Shown here one piece after another: positions 55,669-64,000 of a stretch of DNA of 64,000 nt. The notes under the pieces were generated by a model. It was not told the DNA's origin. It was given only the letters and a program-made list of their open reading frames with translations, and made no database searches. The stretch covers positions 1,612,001-1,676,000 of the forward strand of contig NZ_CP121684.1 in NCBI RefSeq assembly GCF_029760935.1, in the 5' to 3' direction. The position numbers and the translations under genes are program-made. This DNA comes from Lysinibacter sp. HNR (GTDB lineage Bacteria > Actinomycetota > Actinomycetes > Actinomycetales > Microbacteriaceae). The first letter of the stretch is position 1. Each line of letters begins with the position of its first letter.

Positions 55669-56904
55669 ATGCAGGAGCTCAAAGTCGTCGGGAACGAAAA
55701 CGGCGCCCTCGTTGTATCAAACGATACCGGAGAAAGCTTTCGTGTCATGGCGGATGACGCTCTCTTTGCGGAGGTTCGCCGACTGAGTAAACGCGAAGCC
55801 GAACCGTCAAAAGTTTCTCCACGAATCATTCAGGCACACGTTCGCGCGGGTCGTACCCACCAGGAAATCAGCGACCTCACGGGTGCCAGCGTTGCAGACA
55901 TTGAACGTTACGAGGGTCCCGTTCTGGCTGAACGTCGCTATGTCCTTGACAGCGCACTCCAGGTGTCAGTCGTTTTGAACACCGCTGAGGCAGAGCTGCA
56001 ACCCCACACCTTCGGTAACGCCATCAATATCCGACTCGACTCGCTCTCCGCCAGCGAGAGGGAATGGTCTTCGTGGCGCGACGACGAAGAGGGGTGGCTC
56101 GTGCGTCTCACGTTTGTCGCAAATGAAATAACCCATAACGCAACGTGGCAATTTGACCACAAGCAACTCACACTCACGCCCATCAGCTCAGAGGCAATTA
56201 TTTTGTCCAAGCAGGAAGATGTGGGCGATCGTCTTATTCCTAAGCTCCACGCGGTTGATTCCCCCCGCAGCAAACGCTCGAGTGAGCGTTTTGACTCGGG
56301 CGCGTTTGACTCGCACACCCTAGAAGAAATCGACCCCACCGCTGCTCAATCCCTCGATGCAAGCGAACAGGAGGCGGCCCGCCAGGAGTCCGTTCCGCTG
56401 AATTCGCACTGGACCCAGGAGGTCGAAGAGCTTGCGGTTGCAAAAGCAGATGATCCAGCAGATTTCGGACAGACCTCAGATCTATTGGAGGCCCTGCGGC
56501 GACGGCGCGGTGAACGAGAGTCAACAGTCCCAACCTCCGACGAAACTGACCCCAACACAACACCCCTCTTCGACGTGTTGGCTTCCACCGAGGCATACGA
56601 TTTTAGTTCCGATGCCCCCGCGGAGGGAGTCCCCGTATCGGGAATTAGAGGAAGCCTCTCTCCCCTCACATCCGGACTCGCGGACGGCTCCGCCCTGCCT
56701 GATCAAACACCGCAGAAGGAGGAAACCTCTCTTGATGCGACCGAAGCTTTCCAGAAGGCAGATGTTCAAAACAACGTTTCGCCTCATCCCGCCAATGATT
56801 CCGGAGCCCAGCCAGCCTCCACCCGCGGACGCAAGAAGAGAGCAGAGATGCCCAGTTGGGACGACATCCTTTTTGGATCCTCCCGTAGCGAGGATCCCGT
56901 ATAG
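55669..56904 (+). CDS. sepH: Septation protein SepH
   Basis: About 411 residues from an ATG with GGAGG eight bases upstream; a frame of 56 more codons upstream is not conserved. The DUF3071 domain covers about 1-165: MQELKVVGNENGALVVSNDT, then the helix-turn-helix VSPRIIQAHVRAGRTHQEIS, LTGASVADIERYEGPVLAER. The remainder is acidic and disordered with a basic tail (TRGRKKRAEMPSWDDILFG), the usual C-terminal motif. SepH binds FtsZ and promotes its assembly in actinobacteria. Confidence 0.92.
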   Translation: MQELKVVGNENGALVVSNDTGESFRVMADDALFAEVRRLSKREAEPSKVSPRIIQAHVRAGRTHQEISDLTGASVADIERYEGPVLAERRYVLDSALQVSVVLNTAEAELQPHTFGNAINIRLDSLSASEREWSSWRDDEEGWLVRLTFVANEITHNATWQFDHKQLTLTPISSEAIILSKQEDVGDRLIPKLHAVDSPRSKRSSERFDSGAFDSHTLEEIDPTAAQSLDASEQEAARQESVPLNSHWTQEVEELAVAKADDPADFGQTSDLLEALRRRRGERESTVPTSDETDPNTTPLFDVLASTEAYDFSSDAPAEGVPVSGIRGSLSPLTSGLADGSALPDQTPQKEETSLDATEAFQKADVQNNVSPHPANDSGAQPASTRGRKKRAEMPSWDDILFGSSRSEDPV

Positions 56905-56940
56905 GCTCAACGGCCCCTAGTCGTTTAAGAAGCGTTTTTC

Positions 56941-58077
56941 TTACGCAAAAGCTCCGATTCGAATGAGCGGAACCCCCACTTCTTCGGAGCTTATTCCACC
57001 GTGCTGTCCAATCATGCCGCGAGATCCCGCATCCTCAGGGCCAACACTGTAGAGAGCGTGGTCTCCCTGTGCGATAACCAACACATCACCAATGCGCTCC
57101 AGCACCTCGGGAGCCACCTCACCAAACATGCCCGAGGCCACCGCTTCTGTCCTCGTGAGGATAAGAGCGGAATCGCCGAGCGTCCTCCCCCATCGAGTGG
57201 CAAGCTCTCGCGTTCTCTCGACGCGTGCTATCGCGTCGGTGGGGTCCAGGTACAGATACCGCATACGTGGTTCCCCACCCACTCGGACGATGCCCCCCAT
57301 CATCTTTTCGTCCTCATCATAAAAGATGTGCTTAGAGGCCGGAACATCAATGATTCCATGATCTGCGGTGAGGGCGATCCCTACCCCCGGATCGACTCTA
57401 TTGGCAAGCTTTCGGATCTCAGAATCGAGCGATTCTAGTGATTCGCTCCACTCCGAAGACTGCCACCCCCGCGCATGGGCAATTCGGTCAAGCTCATCCA
57501 CATAGAGGTAAACAATTCCATAATTATCGCTTTTTACGGCCCCGTAAGCCTGCTGGAAGCGCTCCTCAATACTGTTTGCCGCCAGATAGTCGGCCCCCGT
57601 GAGAATCGCCGATGTGAGGCCGCTCTGTTGATGCGCAGTACGTCCAATTACCGCACTCCGAACCCCGTAGTCAGCCGCACGTTCAAACACCGTGTGTGAC
57701 CGTTGCCACTCTCGAACCCGCGTGGTATGCCCCCACTCGCTGAGGGTGGTAACCAAATCACCGCTCTGTGGGTTTCGAATCCGATATCCGACCAATCCGT
57801 GCTCTCCCGGCAGAGTACCCGTGGTAATCGTGGTGAGAGCCGCCCCCGTGGTGGAGGGAAATACCGTATTGATACGTTCTCGCCACTGCGCCCACAGAAA
57901 GCGCGCATATCCCTTCCTCTCGAAAAGATTCTCGTATCCCAACCCATCAATAACGATCACAACCGCCGTTGTAGCCCGCCCCCAGGCTGATGAACGCTCC
58001 TCCACACCCAACGAAGAGAGGCAAATTGGTAAAACTTCGGCAAGGCGCGAACCATATGACATTTGCATAGATAGCAT
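56941..58077 (-). CDS. Alkaline-phosphatase-superfamily nucleotide pyrophosphatase/phosphodiesterase
   Basis: About 378 residues. The metal and nucleophile sites are IVIDGLGYENL, FPSTTGAALTTI (Thr nucleophile), VYLYVDELDRIAHARG, ALTADHGIIDVP and GQHGGISSEEVGVPLI. The layout is the NPP-like single-domain type found between sepH and parC in actinobacteria. Substrate unknown. Start: ATG 58077 has TACGAT exactly seven bases upstream, fitting a leaderless mRNA, while the first ATG in frame (58110) would abut the divergent parC gene. Confidence 0.88.
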   Translation of the reverse strand: MLSMQMSYGSRLAEVLPICLSSLGVEERSSAWGRATTAVVIVIDGLGYENLFERKGYARFLWAQWRERINTVFPSTTGAALTTITTGTLPGEHGLVGYRIRNPQSGDLVTTLSEWGHTTRVREWQRSHTVFERAADYGVRSAVIGRTAHQQSGLTSAILTGADYLAANSIEERFQQAYGAVKSDNYGIVYLYVDELDRIAHARGWQSSEWSESLESLDSEIRKLANRVDPGVGIALTADHGIIDVPASKHIFYDEDEKMMGGIVRVGGEPRMRYLYLDPTDAIARVERTRELATRWGRTLGDSALILTRTEAVASGMFGEVAPEVLERIGDVLVIAQGDHALYSVGPEDAGSRGMIGQHGGISSEEVGVPLIRIGAFA

Positions 58078-58084
58078 GGGGGCA

Positions 58085-58090
58085 ATCGTA
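58085..58090 (-). promoter_or_regulatory. Candidate -10 element of a leaderless phosphodiesterase mRNA
   Basis: TACGAT on the minus strand ends seven bases before the ATG at 58077. A TTCACA sequence 19 bases upstream may act as -35. The spacing puts the transcription start at or near the A of ATG. Confidence 0.4.
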
Positions 58091-58110
58091 TCTCGTACGC
58101 GCAAGATCAT

Positions 58111-60609
58111 GTGAAAGCAACAGTGAATAAAAACCACACCCCAACCGAGAAAATTGAAGACATCGACATCTCAGAGGAGATGCAGAGTTCATTTCTGGAA
58201 TACGCCTACTCGGTCATTTATTCACGCGCGCTGCCCGACGCTCGGGACGGCCTCAAACCCGTACAGCGCCGAATTCTGTATCAAATGACAGAGATGGGTC
58301 TGCGGCCCGACAAAGGACACGTTAAGTCATCCCGTGTTGTTGGCGATGTCATGGGAAGACTGCACCCCCACGGTGATGCCTCCATCTATGATGCTCTGGT
58401 GCGTCTCGCACAGGATTTCACCCTGCGTCTCCCCCTCATCGACGGACACGGTAATTTTGGCTCTCTTGACGATGGCCCCGCTGCCCCCCGCTACACCGAG
58501 GCCCGCCTCGCGGGCGCCGCTCTTGCCATGACGGATAATCTGGAAGAAGACGTTGTTGAGCTCGTGCCCAATTACGATAATCAGCTCACGCAACCCGAGG
58601 TTCTTCCCGCAGCCATACCAAATCTGCTTGTTAACGGAGCATCAGGCATCGCCGTGGGAATGGCAACAAATATGGCGCCCCACAACCTTGTGGAAATTGT
58701 TCAGGGCGCCCAGCACCTGCTCATGAATCCACAGGCAACGGTTGAGGAGCTAATGGAGTTTATTCCAGGACCGGACCTTCCCGGCGGCGGTACAATCGTT
58801 GGCCTCGACGGGGTCAAAGATGCCTACCGTAGCGGTCGTGGCGCGTTTCGTACACGCGCAACGGCCAAGGTCGAAGCTCTGACTCCCCGCAAAAATGGGC
58901 TTATCATCACTGAGTTGCCCTATCTGGTTGGCCCCGAACGTATCATTGAGAAGATCAAAGAGGGTGTTGAGGCCAAGAAACTCAGTGGAATTACAGATGT
59001 CATTGACCTTACCGATATGAAGAACGGTCTACGCCTGGTTATCAGTGTCAAAGCCGGGTTTGATCCCGAGGCAGTTCTTGAGCAACTCTACCGCTACACC
59101 CCGCTCGAAGATTCGTTCAGCATTAACAACGTTGCACTTGTCGAGGGACAGCCCCAAACCCTGGGCCTGAAAGAACTCCTCACCGTTTTTATTGAGCATC
59201 GTATTTCGGTTATTACCAGGAGAACCCGTTATCGTCTGGCTAGACGCAGGGAACGCCTGCACCTGGTTGACGGACTCCTTGTTGCCATTCTCGATATCGA
59301 CGAGGTCATTCAGCTTATCCGCTCTAGTAATGACTCCGAAGGCGCGCGCCAGCGCCTCATGGAAGTCTTTGACCTGAGCCAGATTCAGGCCGAATATATT
59401 CTTGAGCTTCGGCTACGTCGCCTCACCAAGTTTTCGCGTATCGAACTTGAGGCAGAACGCGACGATCTACTCGCTCAAATCGCTGAGCTCGAAAAGATCC
59501 TGGGGAGTAAGCGGCGCATTCGCGAGGTCGTCTCCGAAGAGCTCGACGTGGTTGCCGAAAAGTTTGGCACCCCCAGGCGCACGCTCCTCAGGGGAGCGGC
59601 ACCCGCACGCGTCTCATCAGCACAAGCAAAAAAAGCTAATCTTGAGCTTGTTGACACCCCGTGCACCGTCTTGCTCTCAGTAACGGGGCGAGTGCTTCGA
59701 ATTGATGACGCCCAAGAGAGCCCCGCGGGAACACTAAAAAAAGCTCCTCGACGCCTCAAACACGATGCCGTGCTCTCGGCTATTCGCACCACCTCCCGCT
59801 CGGAGGTAGGTGCCGTAACAACGGCCGGGCGGCTCATACGCTTTACCCCGATGGATGTTCCCACGGTACCCGGGGCCAGCATTCAGTTTGCCGCGGGGGT
59901 TCCGCTCTCAGACTACCTCGGTGTGCTTGCCGCCCACGAACGGGTACTCCTGATTACCCCGCTCACCGATGAGACGGTTCTAGCACTCGGCACGAAGCAG
60001 GGAGTCGTTAAGCGGGTAGGCCTCAACGACCTCCCTGTAAAACCCGAATACGACATGATTAGCCTGAAAGAGGGCGATAGCGTAGTTGGAGCCACCATTA
60101 CAGAGGATAACGACGACCTGGTCTTTGTAACCTCAGACGCCCAATTGCTTCGTTTTAGCGCACAAACCGTTAGGCCTCAAGGCAGGCAGGCAGGCGGAAT
60201 GGCCGGTATAAAGCTGGGGGCCTCAGCCAACGTCATCTTCTTTACTTCTGTGCCCGCTGCATCCACAGAAAGCGCCATCGTCGTGACCGTCGCTGATAGC
60301 TCCACGACGCTTCCCGGTACTGCTATCGGCAGCGGTAAGGTGAGCGAATTCTCAAGCTATCCCAGTAAGGGACGTGCTACCGGAGGTGTACGTACCCAGC
60401 GCTTCCTCAAGGGGGAAGACCAACTCACCGCCGCCTGGGTGGGTAGCGGTGAGCCCCGCGCGCTCGGCGCTGACTACTCGCCACGCACCCTTCCAACAGA
60501 CATGACCCGGCGAGACGCCTCCGGCAGTTTTGTCGATGGCGAAGTCTCCTTTATCGGAACGTCTGTGCGCACAGCGCTAGGTGACACTGATGAACCGCAG
60601 GAGTCATAG
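58111..60609 (+). CDS. parC: Type IIA topoisomerase subunit A, ParC-like
   Basis: 832 residues. The winged-helix DNA-cleavage domain shows [28 protein letters not shown] and the catalytic Tyr128 in [25 protein letters not shown] and a six-bladed C-terminal domain follow. A canonical GyrA-box (QRRGGKG-like) is not seen; RQAGGMAG near residue 692 is the nearest, which favours a decatenating ParC-like enzyme over gyrase. The quinolone-site residue after GD is Ala90, as in mycobacterial GyrA. GTG start; a second GTG lies four codons in. The B subunit is not in the window. Confidence 0.9.
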   Translation: MKATVNKNHTPTEKIEDIDISEEMQSSFLEYAYSVIYSRALPDARDGLKPVQRRILYQMTEMGLRPDKGHVKSSRVVGDVMGRLHPHGDASIYDALVRLAQDFTLRLPLIDGHGNFGSLDDGPAAPRYTEARLAGAALAMTDNLEEDVVELVPNYDNQLTQPEVLPAAIPNLLVNGASGIAVGMATNMAPHNLVEIVQGAQHLLMNPQATVEELMEFIPGPDLPGGGTIVGLDGVKDAYRSGRGAFRTRATAKVEALTPRKNGLIITELPYLVGPERIIEKIKEGVEAKKLSGITDVIDLTDMKNGLRLVISVKAGFDPEAVLEQLYRYTPLEDSFSINNVALVEGQPQTLGLKELLTVFIEHRISVITRRTRYRLARRRERLHLVDGLLVAILDIDEVIQLIRSSNDSEGARQRLMEVFDLSQIQAEYILELRLRRLTKFSRIELEAERDDLLAQIAELEKILGSKRRIREVVSEELDVVAEKFGTPRRTLLRGAAPARVSSAQAKKANLELVDTPCTVLLSVTGRVLRIDDAQESPAGTLKKAPRRLKHDAVLSAIRTTSRSEVGAVTTAGRLIRFTPMDVPTVPGASIQFAAGVPLSDYLGVLAAHERVLLITPLTDETVLALGTKQGVVKRVGLNDLPVKPEYDMISLKEGDSVVGATITEDNDDLVFVTSDAQLLRFSAQTVRPQGRQAGGMAGIKLGASANVIFFTSVPAASTESAIVVTVADSSTTLPGTAIGSGKVSEFSSYPSKGRATGGVRTQRFLKGEDQLTAAWVGSGEPRALGADYSPRTLPTDMTRRDASGSFVDGEVSFIGTSVRTALGDTDEPQES

Positions 60610-60636
60610 CAGGAGAGTCACCCCTCCCCACCCAAG

Positions 60637-61062
60637 CTAGTCTGTAATGAGTCTTTTACTCAAAACGGCCACGTCATCAACACCGTACCCGAGAGCCTCG
60701 TAAAAACCCATAACCTGTTCGTTTGTTGTACGCACCATAAGGTTTATTTTTAGACAGCCGCGTTTCTTGAGGAGGTGTTCTGTCTCCGACATCAGGGAGC
60801 GCCCTACACCGTGACGACCCTGCAGGGTCGGACTCACGGCAAGGTAGTAAACCCAGCCACGATGCCCATCGTGTCACGCCATCAGAGTCGCCTCGACACT
60901 GCCATCCCGCTCACCGGCGAGGAAAAGCTCAGGTTGAATCGCACGTTTACGATCAAAATCAAGGTGAGGGTTATTCCAGGGTCGAACCAGGCCACACTCC
61001 CCCCGCAACTCAATCACACGCGCCCTATCTTCTTCGCGAACCTCACGAACTTTATCAAGCAC
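60637..61062 (-). pseudogene. GNAT acetyltransferase interrupted by one in-frame TGA
   Basis: A 142-codon frame encodes an acetyltransferase of the YpeA type. It starts at GTG with AAGGA seven bases upstream: LDKVREVREEDRARVIELRG, RPWNNPHLDFDRK, LFLAGERDGSVEATLMA. Then a TGA stop occurs, and without any frame change the protein continues HDGHRGWVYYLAVSPTLQGR, HGVGRSLMSETEHL, LMVRTTNEQVMGFYEALGYG to a normal end. The conserved residue at the stop is Gly, so GGA to TGA is the likely change. Recent because the rest is intact. A sequencing error or assembly fault is the alternative. Confidence 0.85.
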
Positions 61063-61186
61063 TTTATGTTCCTTTACCAGCCAAACGTCCGCAGGGGCAC
61101 AAACGTTTTATACCGGACGCTGGTTCACGTATTCTATCGGCTTACTCACGCTACCGAATTGCGTTTGTGACCTCTCGGTCATTCGC

Positions 61187-61672
61187 TTACTGAGGGGGAA
61201 GCGCCCGGTCAAGACTAACGTTGCGTGATGCCTTGCGTGCAGCCGGTGAATACAGCGCGATAAGCGCTATTAATCCGGCAATAAGAACAATGTTTTTGAG
61301 AATATACTGCCCGGTCAGGGTACCCACGCCAAAACTCATCCAGGTCTCAGACGGAAACATTACGAGCGGAATAAACGTTCCAATAAGATGCAGAATGGAG
61401 AGTAGTGAAAAAAGCGGGATCATCCAGCCCACCGCTAGGGCCAATCCAAGAGCAACCTCCAGGAGGCCAATTGCAAGACGGGCGGCATCATAGCTGAGTA
61501 AACCCATCGAGAGCTCCCGGACGGTACTGACGGCTACGGGCTCTGCCGGAGATACCCCTGGAAAAAGTTTAGGAATTCCAAACCAGATAAAAACGATCGC
61601 GTATGAATATCGTAAAATCGGAGCCGCTACCTGCAGGGCCGTATTTTGTATCCAATTATATATGTGGCTCAA
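61187..61672 (-). CDS. DoxX-like/DUF417 four-helix membrane protein
   Basis: 161 residues with four transmembrane helices: PILRYSYAIVFIWFGIPKLF, a second around RLAIGLLEVALGLALAVGWM, a third and a fourth near LKNIVLIAGLIALIALY. FIWFGIPKLFPG and the second-helix GLLEVALG are typical of the DoxX/YkgB fold. Members have been linked to quinone or thiol redox at the membrane, but function here is unknown. TTG start with GAGGG four bases upstream. No partner gene adjacent. Confidence 0.78.
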   Translation of the reverse strand: MSHIYNWIQNTALQVAAPILRYSYAIVFIWFGIPKLFPGVSPAEPVAVSTVRELSMGLLSYDAARLAIGLLEVALGLALAVGWMIPLFSLLSILHLIGTFIPLVMFPSETWMSFGVGTLTGQYILKNIVLIAGLIALIALYSPAARKASRNVSLDRALPPQ

Positions 61673-61954
61673 AGATCCCTCTCATAGTGGTTTAGCATAA
61701 AACTTTTCTGTATATCTATACTACCCGTTTGCGATAGCTTCTCCTATGGAATCTTCCTAGCAAGCAAACACATTATCTAATACATTACATATACACCTCT
61801 AATATGTCACCTACACCTTCGCCTGAAGCTTGCAAAGATTATGCTCTGTCGCTTTAAACAGACACGGGAGACGCCAGCACAGGAATAACTTTCAATTTTT
61901 TAAGGAAGTATCGTTTGCTTGCACAGTTTTTAACGTTGAACCGAGAGGAAGAGA

Positions 61955-62026
61955 ATGCTAAAAAGCACTCACCACCCAGTAACCCCTAAGGCCCTGCTCA
62001 GTGGCGGCGCATGGCACCCATCATAG
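61955..62026 (+). CDS. Possible 23-residue small protein
   Basis: An ATG six bases after GAGG (within AGAGGAAGAGA) opens a frame starting MLKSTHHPVTPKALLSGG and ending AWHPS before TAG. The ribosome-binding site is good and a promoter-like pair lies upstream. No family is recognised and the length allows chance occurrence. It overlaps the left arm of an inverted repeat. Confidence 0.25.
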   Translation: MLKSTHHPVTPKALLSGGAWHPS

Positions 62027-62056
62027 ACTTAACCACACACCGCCGCTCGGGCAGGG
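61992..62056 (-). terminator. Imperfect long inverted repeat after DUF5684 copy 1
   Basis: CCCTGCTCAGTGGCGG (61992-62007) pairs with CCGCCGCTCGGGCAGGG (62040-62056) with a bulge and mismatches, around a 32-base loop. It begins a few bases beyond the stop of the small membrane protein gene. No T tract follows. Confidence 0.4.
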
Positions 62057-62062
62057 AACCTA

Positions 62063-62431
62063 CTAGTTGACCTTGCGATAGGTGGAACTTCCGAACCCTA
62101 GGATCAAATAACCAATTGGAGCCAATAGCCAGAGGAGAAAGAAGGAAAAGGCTCCGCCCTTATCGAAATTCCGTCCTACGTTCACCGCCAGAATAATGGC
62201 AAGAACCAGGTTCACGATGGGAATCAGGAACAAGAGCAACCACCACCAAGGCTTACCACCAACTTTCAATAGAAAGTAGGTATTTACAATGGGGATGATT
62301 GCAACCCAACCCGGTTGTCCAGCTTTTGTAAAAACTCGCCACAGGCCGATGACAATCAATACATAGATTGTCAGCGTGACCCAACCATTCGCCTGTAACA
62401 GGTTAAGAAAAGAAGCGTCTCTGGTAATCAT
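62063..62431 (-). CDS. Small DUF5684-type membrane protein, copy 1
   Basis: 122 residues with three to four transmembrane helices. The conserved core reads AIIPIVNTYFLLKVGGKPWW and ends GFGSSTYRKVN. It shares most residues with the neighbouring gene at 62690-63061, showing a tandem duplication. AGGAGG lies five bases before the ATG. The family is often annotated as DUF5684 or signal-peptidase-I-like, but no catalytic Ser/Lys pair is evident, so protease activity is not supported. Function unknown. Confidence 0.8.
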   Translation of the reverse strand: MITRDASFLNLLQANGWVTLTIYVLIVIGLWRVFTKAGQPGWVAIIPIVNTYFLLKVGGKPWWWLLLFLIPIVNLVLAIILAVNVGRNFDKGGAFSFFLLWLLAPIGYLILGFGSSTYRKVN

Positions 62432-62628
62432 GATTACCTCCTAGGATTGTTGCCGCCATCTGCGGCTTTATCCTTATAATACGCTTCTTTATGCACTTAG
62501 CTAGTGACAATATTTACTTTGACTAAAATGCTTTTCCTACTTAAAATCTATTGTGAATGCGTAAAATACGCGCCGATCTTAATCTCTAAAAAATTTTTGG
62601 ACGGTTAACACGGTGAAGTTTATCTCAA

Positions 62629-62682
62629 GGCTTCCAGCACCGCACAGACCGCACCGTCACGTAATAAACAGTGCCGGAAGCC
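62629..62682 (-). terminator. Inverted repeat after DUF5684 copy 2
   Basis: GGCTTCCAGCAC (62629-62640) and GTGCCGGAAGCC (62671-62682) pair over 12 bases with one wobble or mismatch around a 30-base loop, eight bases beyond the stop of copy 2. Together with 61992-62056 this gives each copy a similar long-loop structure at its 3' end. Confidence 0.45.
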
Positions 62683-62689
62683 AATTTAT

Positions 62690-63061
62690 CTAGTCAACCT
62701 TGCGGTATGTAGAACTACCAAACCCGAGGACCAGATAGCCAATAGGAGCAAGAAGCCAAAGAAGGAAGACGGAGAAAGCTCCGCCCTGACCAAAATTCCT
62801 TCCAATCCTCAGCGCTAACATAACCTGGAGAATCAGGCTTACGACGGGAATAATCAATAGAAGCAGCCACCACCAGGGCTTGCCGGCAATCTTTAACAGG
62901 TAGTAGATATTTACAATCGGAATGATCGCAGCCCAGCCAGGTTCTCCGGCCTTTGTAAACATTTTCCACATCGCGATGATCATCACGACGAGAATCAGCA
63001 CTGAGGGAATCAGCACGATGGCGTTAAATGCCATGAGTACCGAGACGTCACTAGCAGTCAT
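62690..63061 (-). CDS. Small DUF5684-type membrane protein, copy 2
   Basis: 123 residues, paralogous to the gene at 62063-62431. Shared blocks are FTKAGEPGWAAIIPIVNIYY, KPWWWLLLLIIP, GRNFGQGGAFSVF and LLWLLAPIGYLVLGFGSST. The N-terminal 28 residues differ, as expected for the first helix. AGGAG lies six bases before the ATG. The intergenic regions differ, so each copy may have its own promoter. Function unknown; located just after rpsA. Confidence 0.8.
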   Translation of the reverse strand: MTASDVSVLMAFNAIVLIPSVLILVVMIIAMWKMFTKAGEPGWAAIIPIVNIYYLLKIAGKPWWWLLLLIIPVVSLILQVMLALRIGRNFGQGGAFSVFLLWLLAPIGYLVLGFGSSTYRKVD

Positions 63062-63337
63062 AGTTGTCTCCTAAAATTACGGTCGTACTTACGACCCATG
63101 TTTTAAAATGTTCTTGTTTTATATTTATATTAAGTATTCATTTAGACTGTTTCGCGCTTACTCCCCTCTGAAATTAGTGTAAACACGCAAAAATAACTCG
63201 TCATCAAAGACAGGGGAACCTGAAGCTATTCATACGACTTACCCTCAACCCAAGGAGAGTCTAAGCAGCCACGGGGCCACCCCTACATTTTGCCTAGCAA
63301 CCTTGATGCCCCAAACATCAATTTATTCTCTGTACAC
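63062..63337. other. Intergenic region upstream of DUF5684 copy 2
   Basis: About 280 AT-rich bases with no open frame of note. The first 100 bases contain runs such as TAATATAAATATAAAAC on the minus strand that could form the promoter of the membrane protein gene. A weak TTGATG/CATCAA hairpin near 63304-63322 is followed by TTTATT on the plus strand, but nothing upstream on that strand needs a terminator. Confidence 0.55.
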
Positions 63338-63374
63338 ATAAAAAGGGGTCACATCTCCGAGAAGACGTGACCCC
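63338..63374 (-). terminator. Rho-independent terminator of rpsA
   Basis: GGGGTCACATCT (63345-63356) and AGACGTGACCCC (63363-63374) form a 12-bp stem with a 6-base loop and one G-U pair. On the minus strand a TTTTTAT tail follows. It lies 38 bases after the rpsA stop. Confidence 0.88.
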
Positions 63375-63412
63375 AATTTTATTTATTTATAGAAAAGCTA
63401 TAGCTAGGCTCT

Positions 63413-64000
63413 TTAGTTTTTATCTTCCAGCGCTGACTTGAGTGCGGCGAGTGATTCATCACCTGCAAGAGCACCGGCGACCGTGTTATCGCCAGAGAAC
63501 GATGTGTCTCCCGCGGGTGCTGCTGCGTCTTCTTCTGTTTCGTCGGCGGCAGAAGCAGCAACCTGCTTCTTGTGAGACTCCCAGCGCTCCTGAGCGGCAG
63601 CGTATTCTTGCTCCCACTTCTCGCGCTGCGCCTCGAAGCCTTCTTTCCACTCGTTGGTCTCCGGATCGAAGCCCTCGGGGTACTTGTAGTTACCCTCTTC
63701 GTCGTATTCCGTGAGCATTCCGTAGAGCGCCGGGTCAAACTCGGTACCCTCGGGGTCAACACCCTCGTTAGCCTGCTTGAGGCTCAGTGAGATGCGACGG
63801 CGCTCCAGATCAATGTCAATCACCTTGACAAAGACCTCGTCATTTACCGATACGACCTGTTCAGCAAGCTCAACGTGCTTACCGGAGAGTTCGGAGATGT
63901 GTACCAGACCCTCAATGCCGTCGGCAACCCGAACAAACGCACCGAAGGGAACCAGCTTGGTAACCTTACCCGGCGCGACCTGTCCGATTGCATGGGTACG
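63413..64000 (-). CDS. rpsA: 30S ribosomal protein S1 (3' end only)
   Basis: The last 195 residues of S1, continuing beyond the window. The visible S1 domain reads IGQVAPGKVTKLVPFGAFVR, ADGIEGLVHISELSGKHVE and DIDLERRRISLSLKQANEG, which is the final RNA-binding repeat. The C-terminal tail has a repeated GTEFDPALYGM, YDEEGNYKYPEGFDPETNEW pattern and an acidic Ala-rich end (DESLAALKSALEDKN), typical of actinobacterial S1. S1 helps the 30S subunit bind mRNA. Confidence 0.95.
   Translation of the reverse strand, partial: RTHAIGQVAPGKVTKLVPFGAFVRVADGIEGLVHISELSGKHVELAEQVVSVNDEVFVKVIDIDLERRRISLSLKQANEGVDPEGTEFDPALYGMLTEYDEEGNYKYPEGFDPETNEWKEGFEAQREKWEQEYAAAQERWESHKKQVAASAADETEEDAAAPAGDTSFSGDNTVAGALAGDESLAALKSALEDKN

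Larger units (their letters stand above)
61673..62062. other. 390-base intergenic region, AT-rich
   Basis: No conserved gene. The left part is AT-rich and holds TATAGATAT-type sequences that may drive the DoxX gene on the minus strand. The right part contains a possible 23-codon frame (61955-62026) and a long imperfect inverted repeat (61992-62056). TTGCAA followed 17 bases later by TTTAAA (near 61831-61859) is a weak plus-strand promoter candidate. Confidence 0.6.

Noticed and set aside
60677-60877. Separate small gene in another frame within the GNAT locus
   Set aside because: The conserved acetyltransferase sequence is in the frame interrupted by TGA; the alternative frame has no recognisable content.
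63304-63328. TTGATG/CATCAA hairpin followed by TTTATT
   Set aside because: Six-base stem in AT-rich sequence with no plus-strand gene upstream to terminate.

Overview
The window looks like chromosome of an actinobacterium, most likely a member of Microbacteriaceae or a close Micrococcales relative with moderate GC (mid-50s % by eye). Evidence is the set of actinobacterial families (DUF3000, DUF3093, DUF3159, DUF3710, DUF4193, SepH, a membrane-anchored cyclophilin, DUF349), the many GTG/TTG starts and the gene order. No tRNA, rRNA, CRISPR, prophage or insertion sequence was recognised. The species could not be named.

Region 1 (1-13.1 kb, almost all minus strand) is a long housekeeping array. 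Read in transcription order it runs rarA, rpsD, a small membrane protein, alaS, ruvX, mltG, aroE, aroC, aroK, aroB, aroQ, efp, nusB and pyrR (cut by the window edge). Five shikimate-pathway steps, from 3-dehydroquinate synthase to chorismate synthase but without EPSP synthase, sit with murein processing and translation genes. Region 2 (13.2-15.9 kb, plus strand) holds a cyclophilin, a DUF349 coiled coil and an AbiEi-like orphan. Region 3 (15.9-27.2 kb, minus strand) is the conserved thrS-HIT-yebC-ruvCAB-yajC-secD-secF-rel block. The phospholipid genes that usually sit between the HIT gene and yebC are absent.

Region 4 (27.3-33.6 kb) has an SMR exporter under a candidate guanidine-III riboswitch, a 48-residue protein, zapE, a sulfurtransferase/SufE pair, a hydrolase, and DUF3000 with RNase D. 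Region 5 (33.7-42 kb) has the fatty-acid oxidation pair fadA-fadB, a GH15 enzyme, an SDR and dxs.

Region 6 (42.1-49.5 kb) is the most accessory-looking part. It contains four dehydrogenases, an IclR regulator, an MHS-type transporter and an esterase, lying between dxs and acnA, which in many relatives are close together. Two gene products resemble gluconate 5-dehydrogenase and L-idonate 5-dehydrogenase, so import and interconversion of a sugar acid is the best guess. The idonate-dehydrogenase-like protein has lost all four structural-zinc cysteines. A GTTCA-N6-TGAA(C/T) palindrome occurs at both promoter regions of the cluster and could be the IclR operator.

Region 7 (49.6-64 kb) returns to conserved genes: acnA, DUF3159, DUF3710, dut, DUF3093, DUF4193, sepH, a phosphodiesterase and a ParC-like topoisomerase subunit. 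After these come a GNAT acetyltransferase broken by one in-frame TGA, a DoxX protein, two tandem copies of a small DUF5684-type membrane protein, and the 3' end of rpsA.
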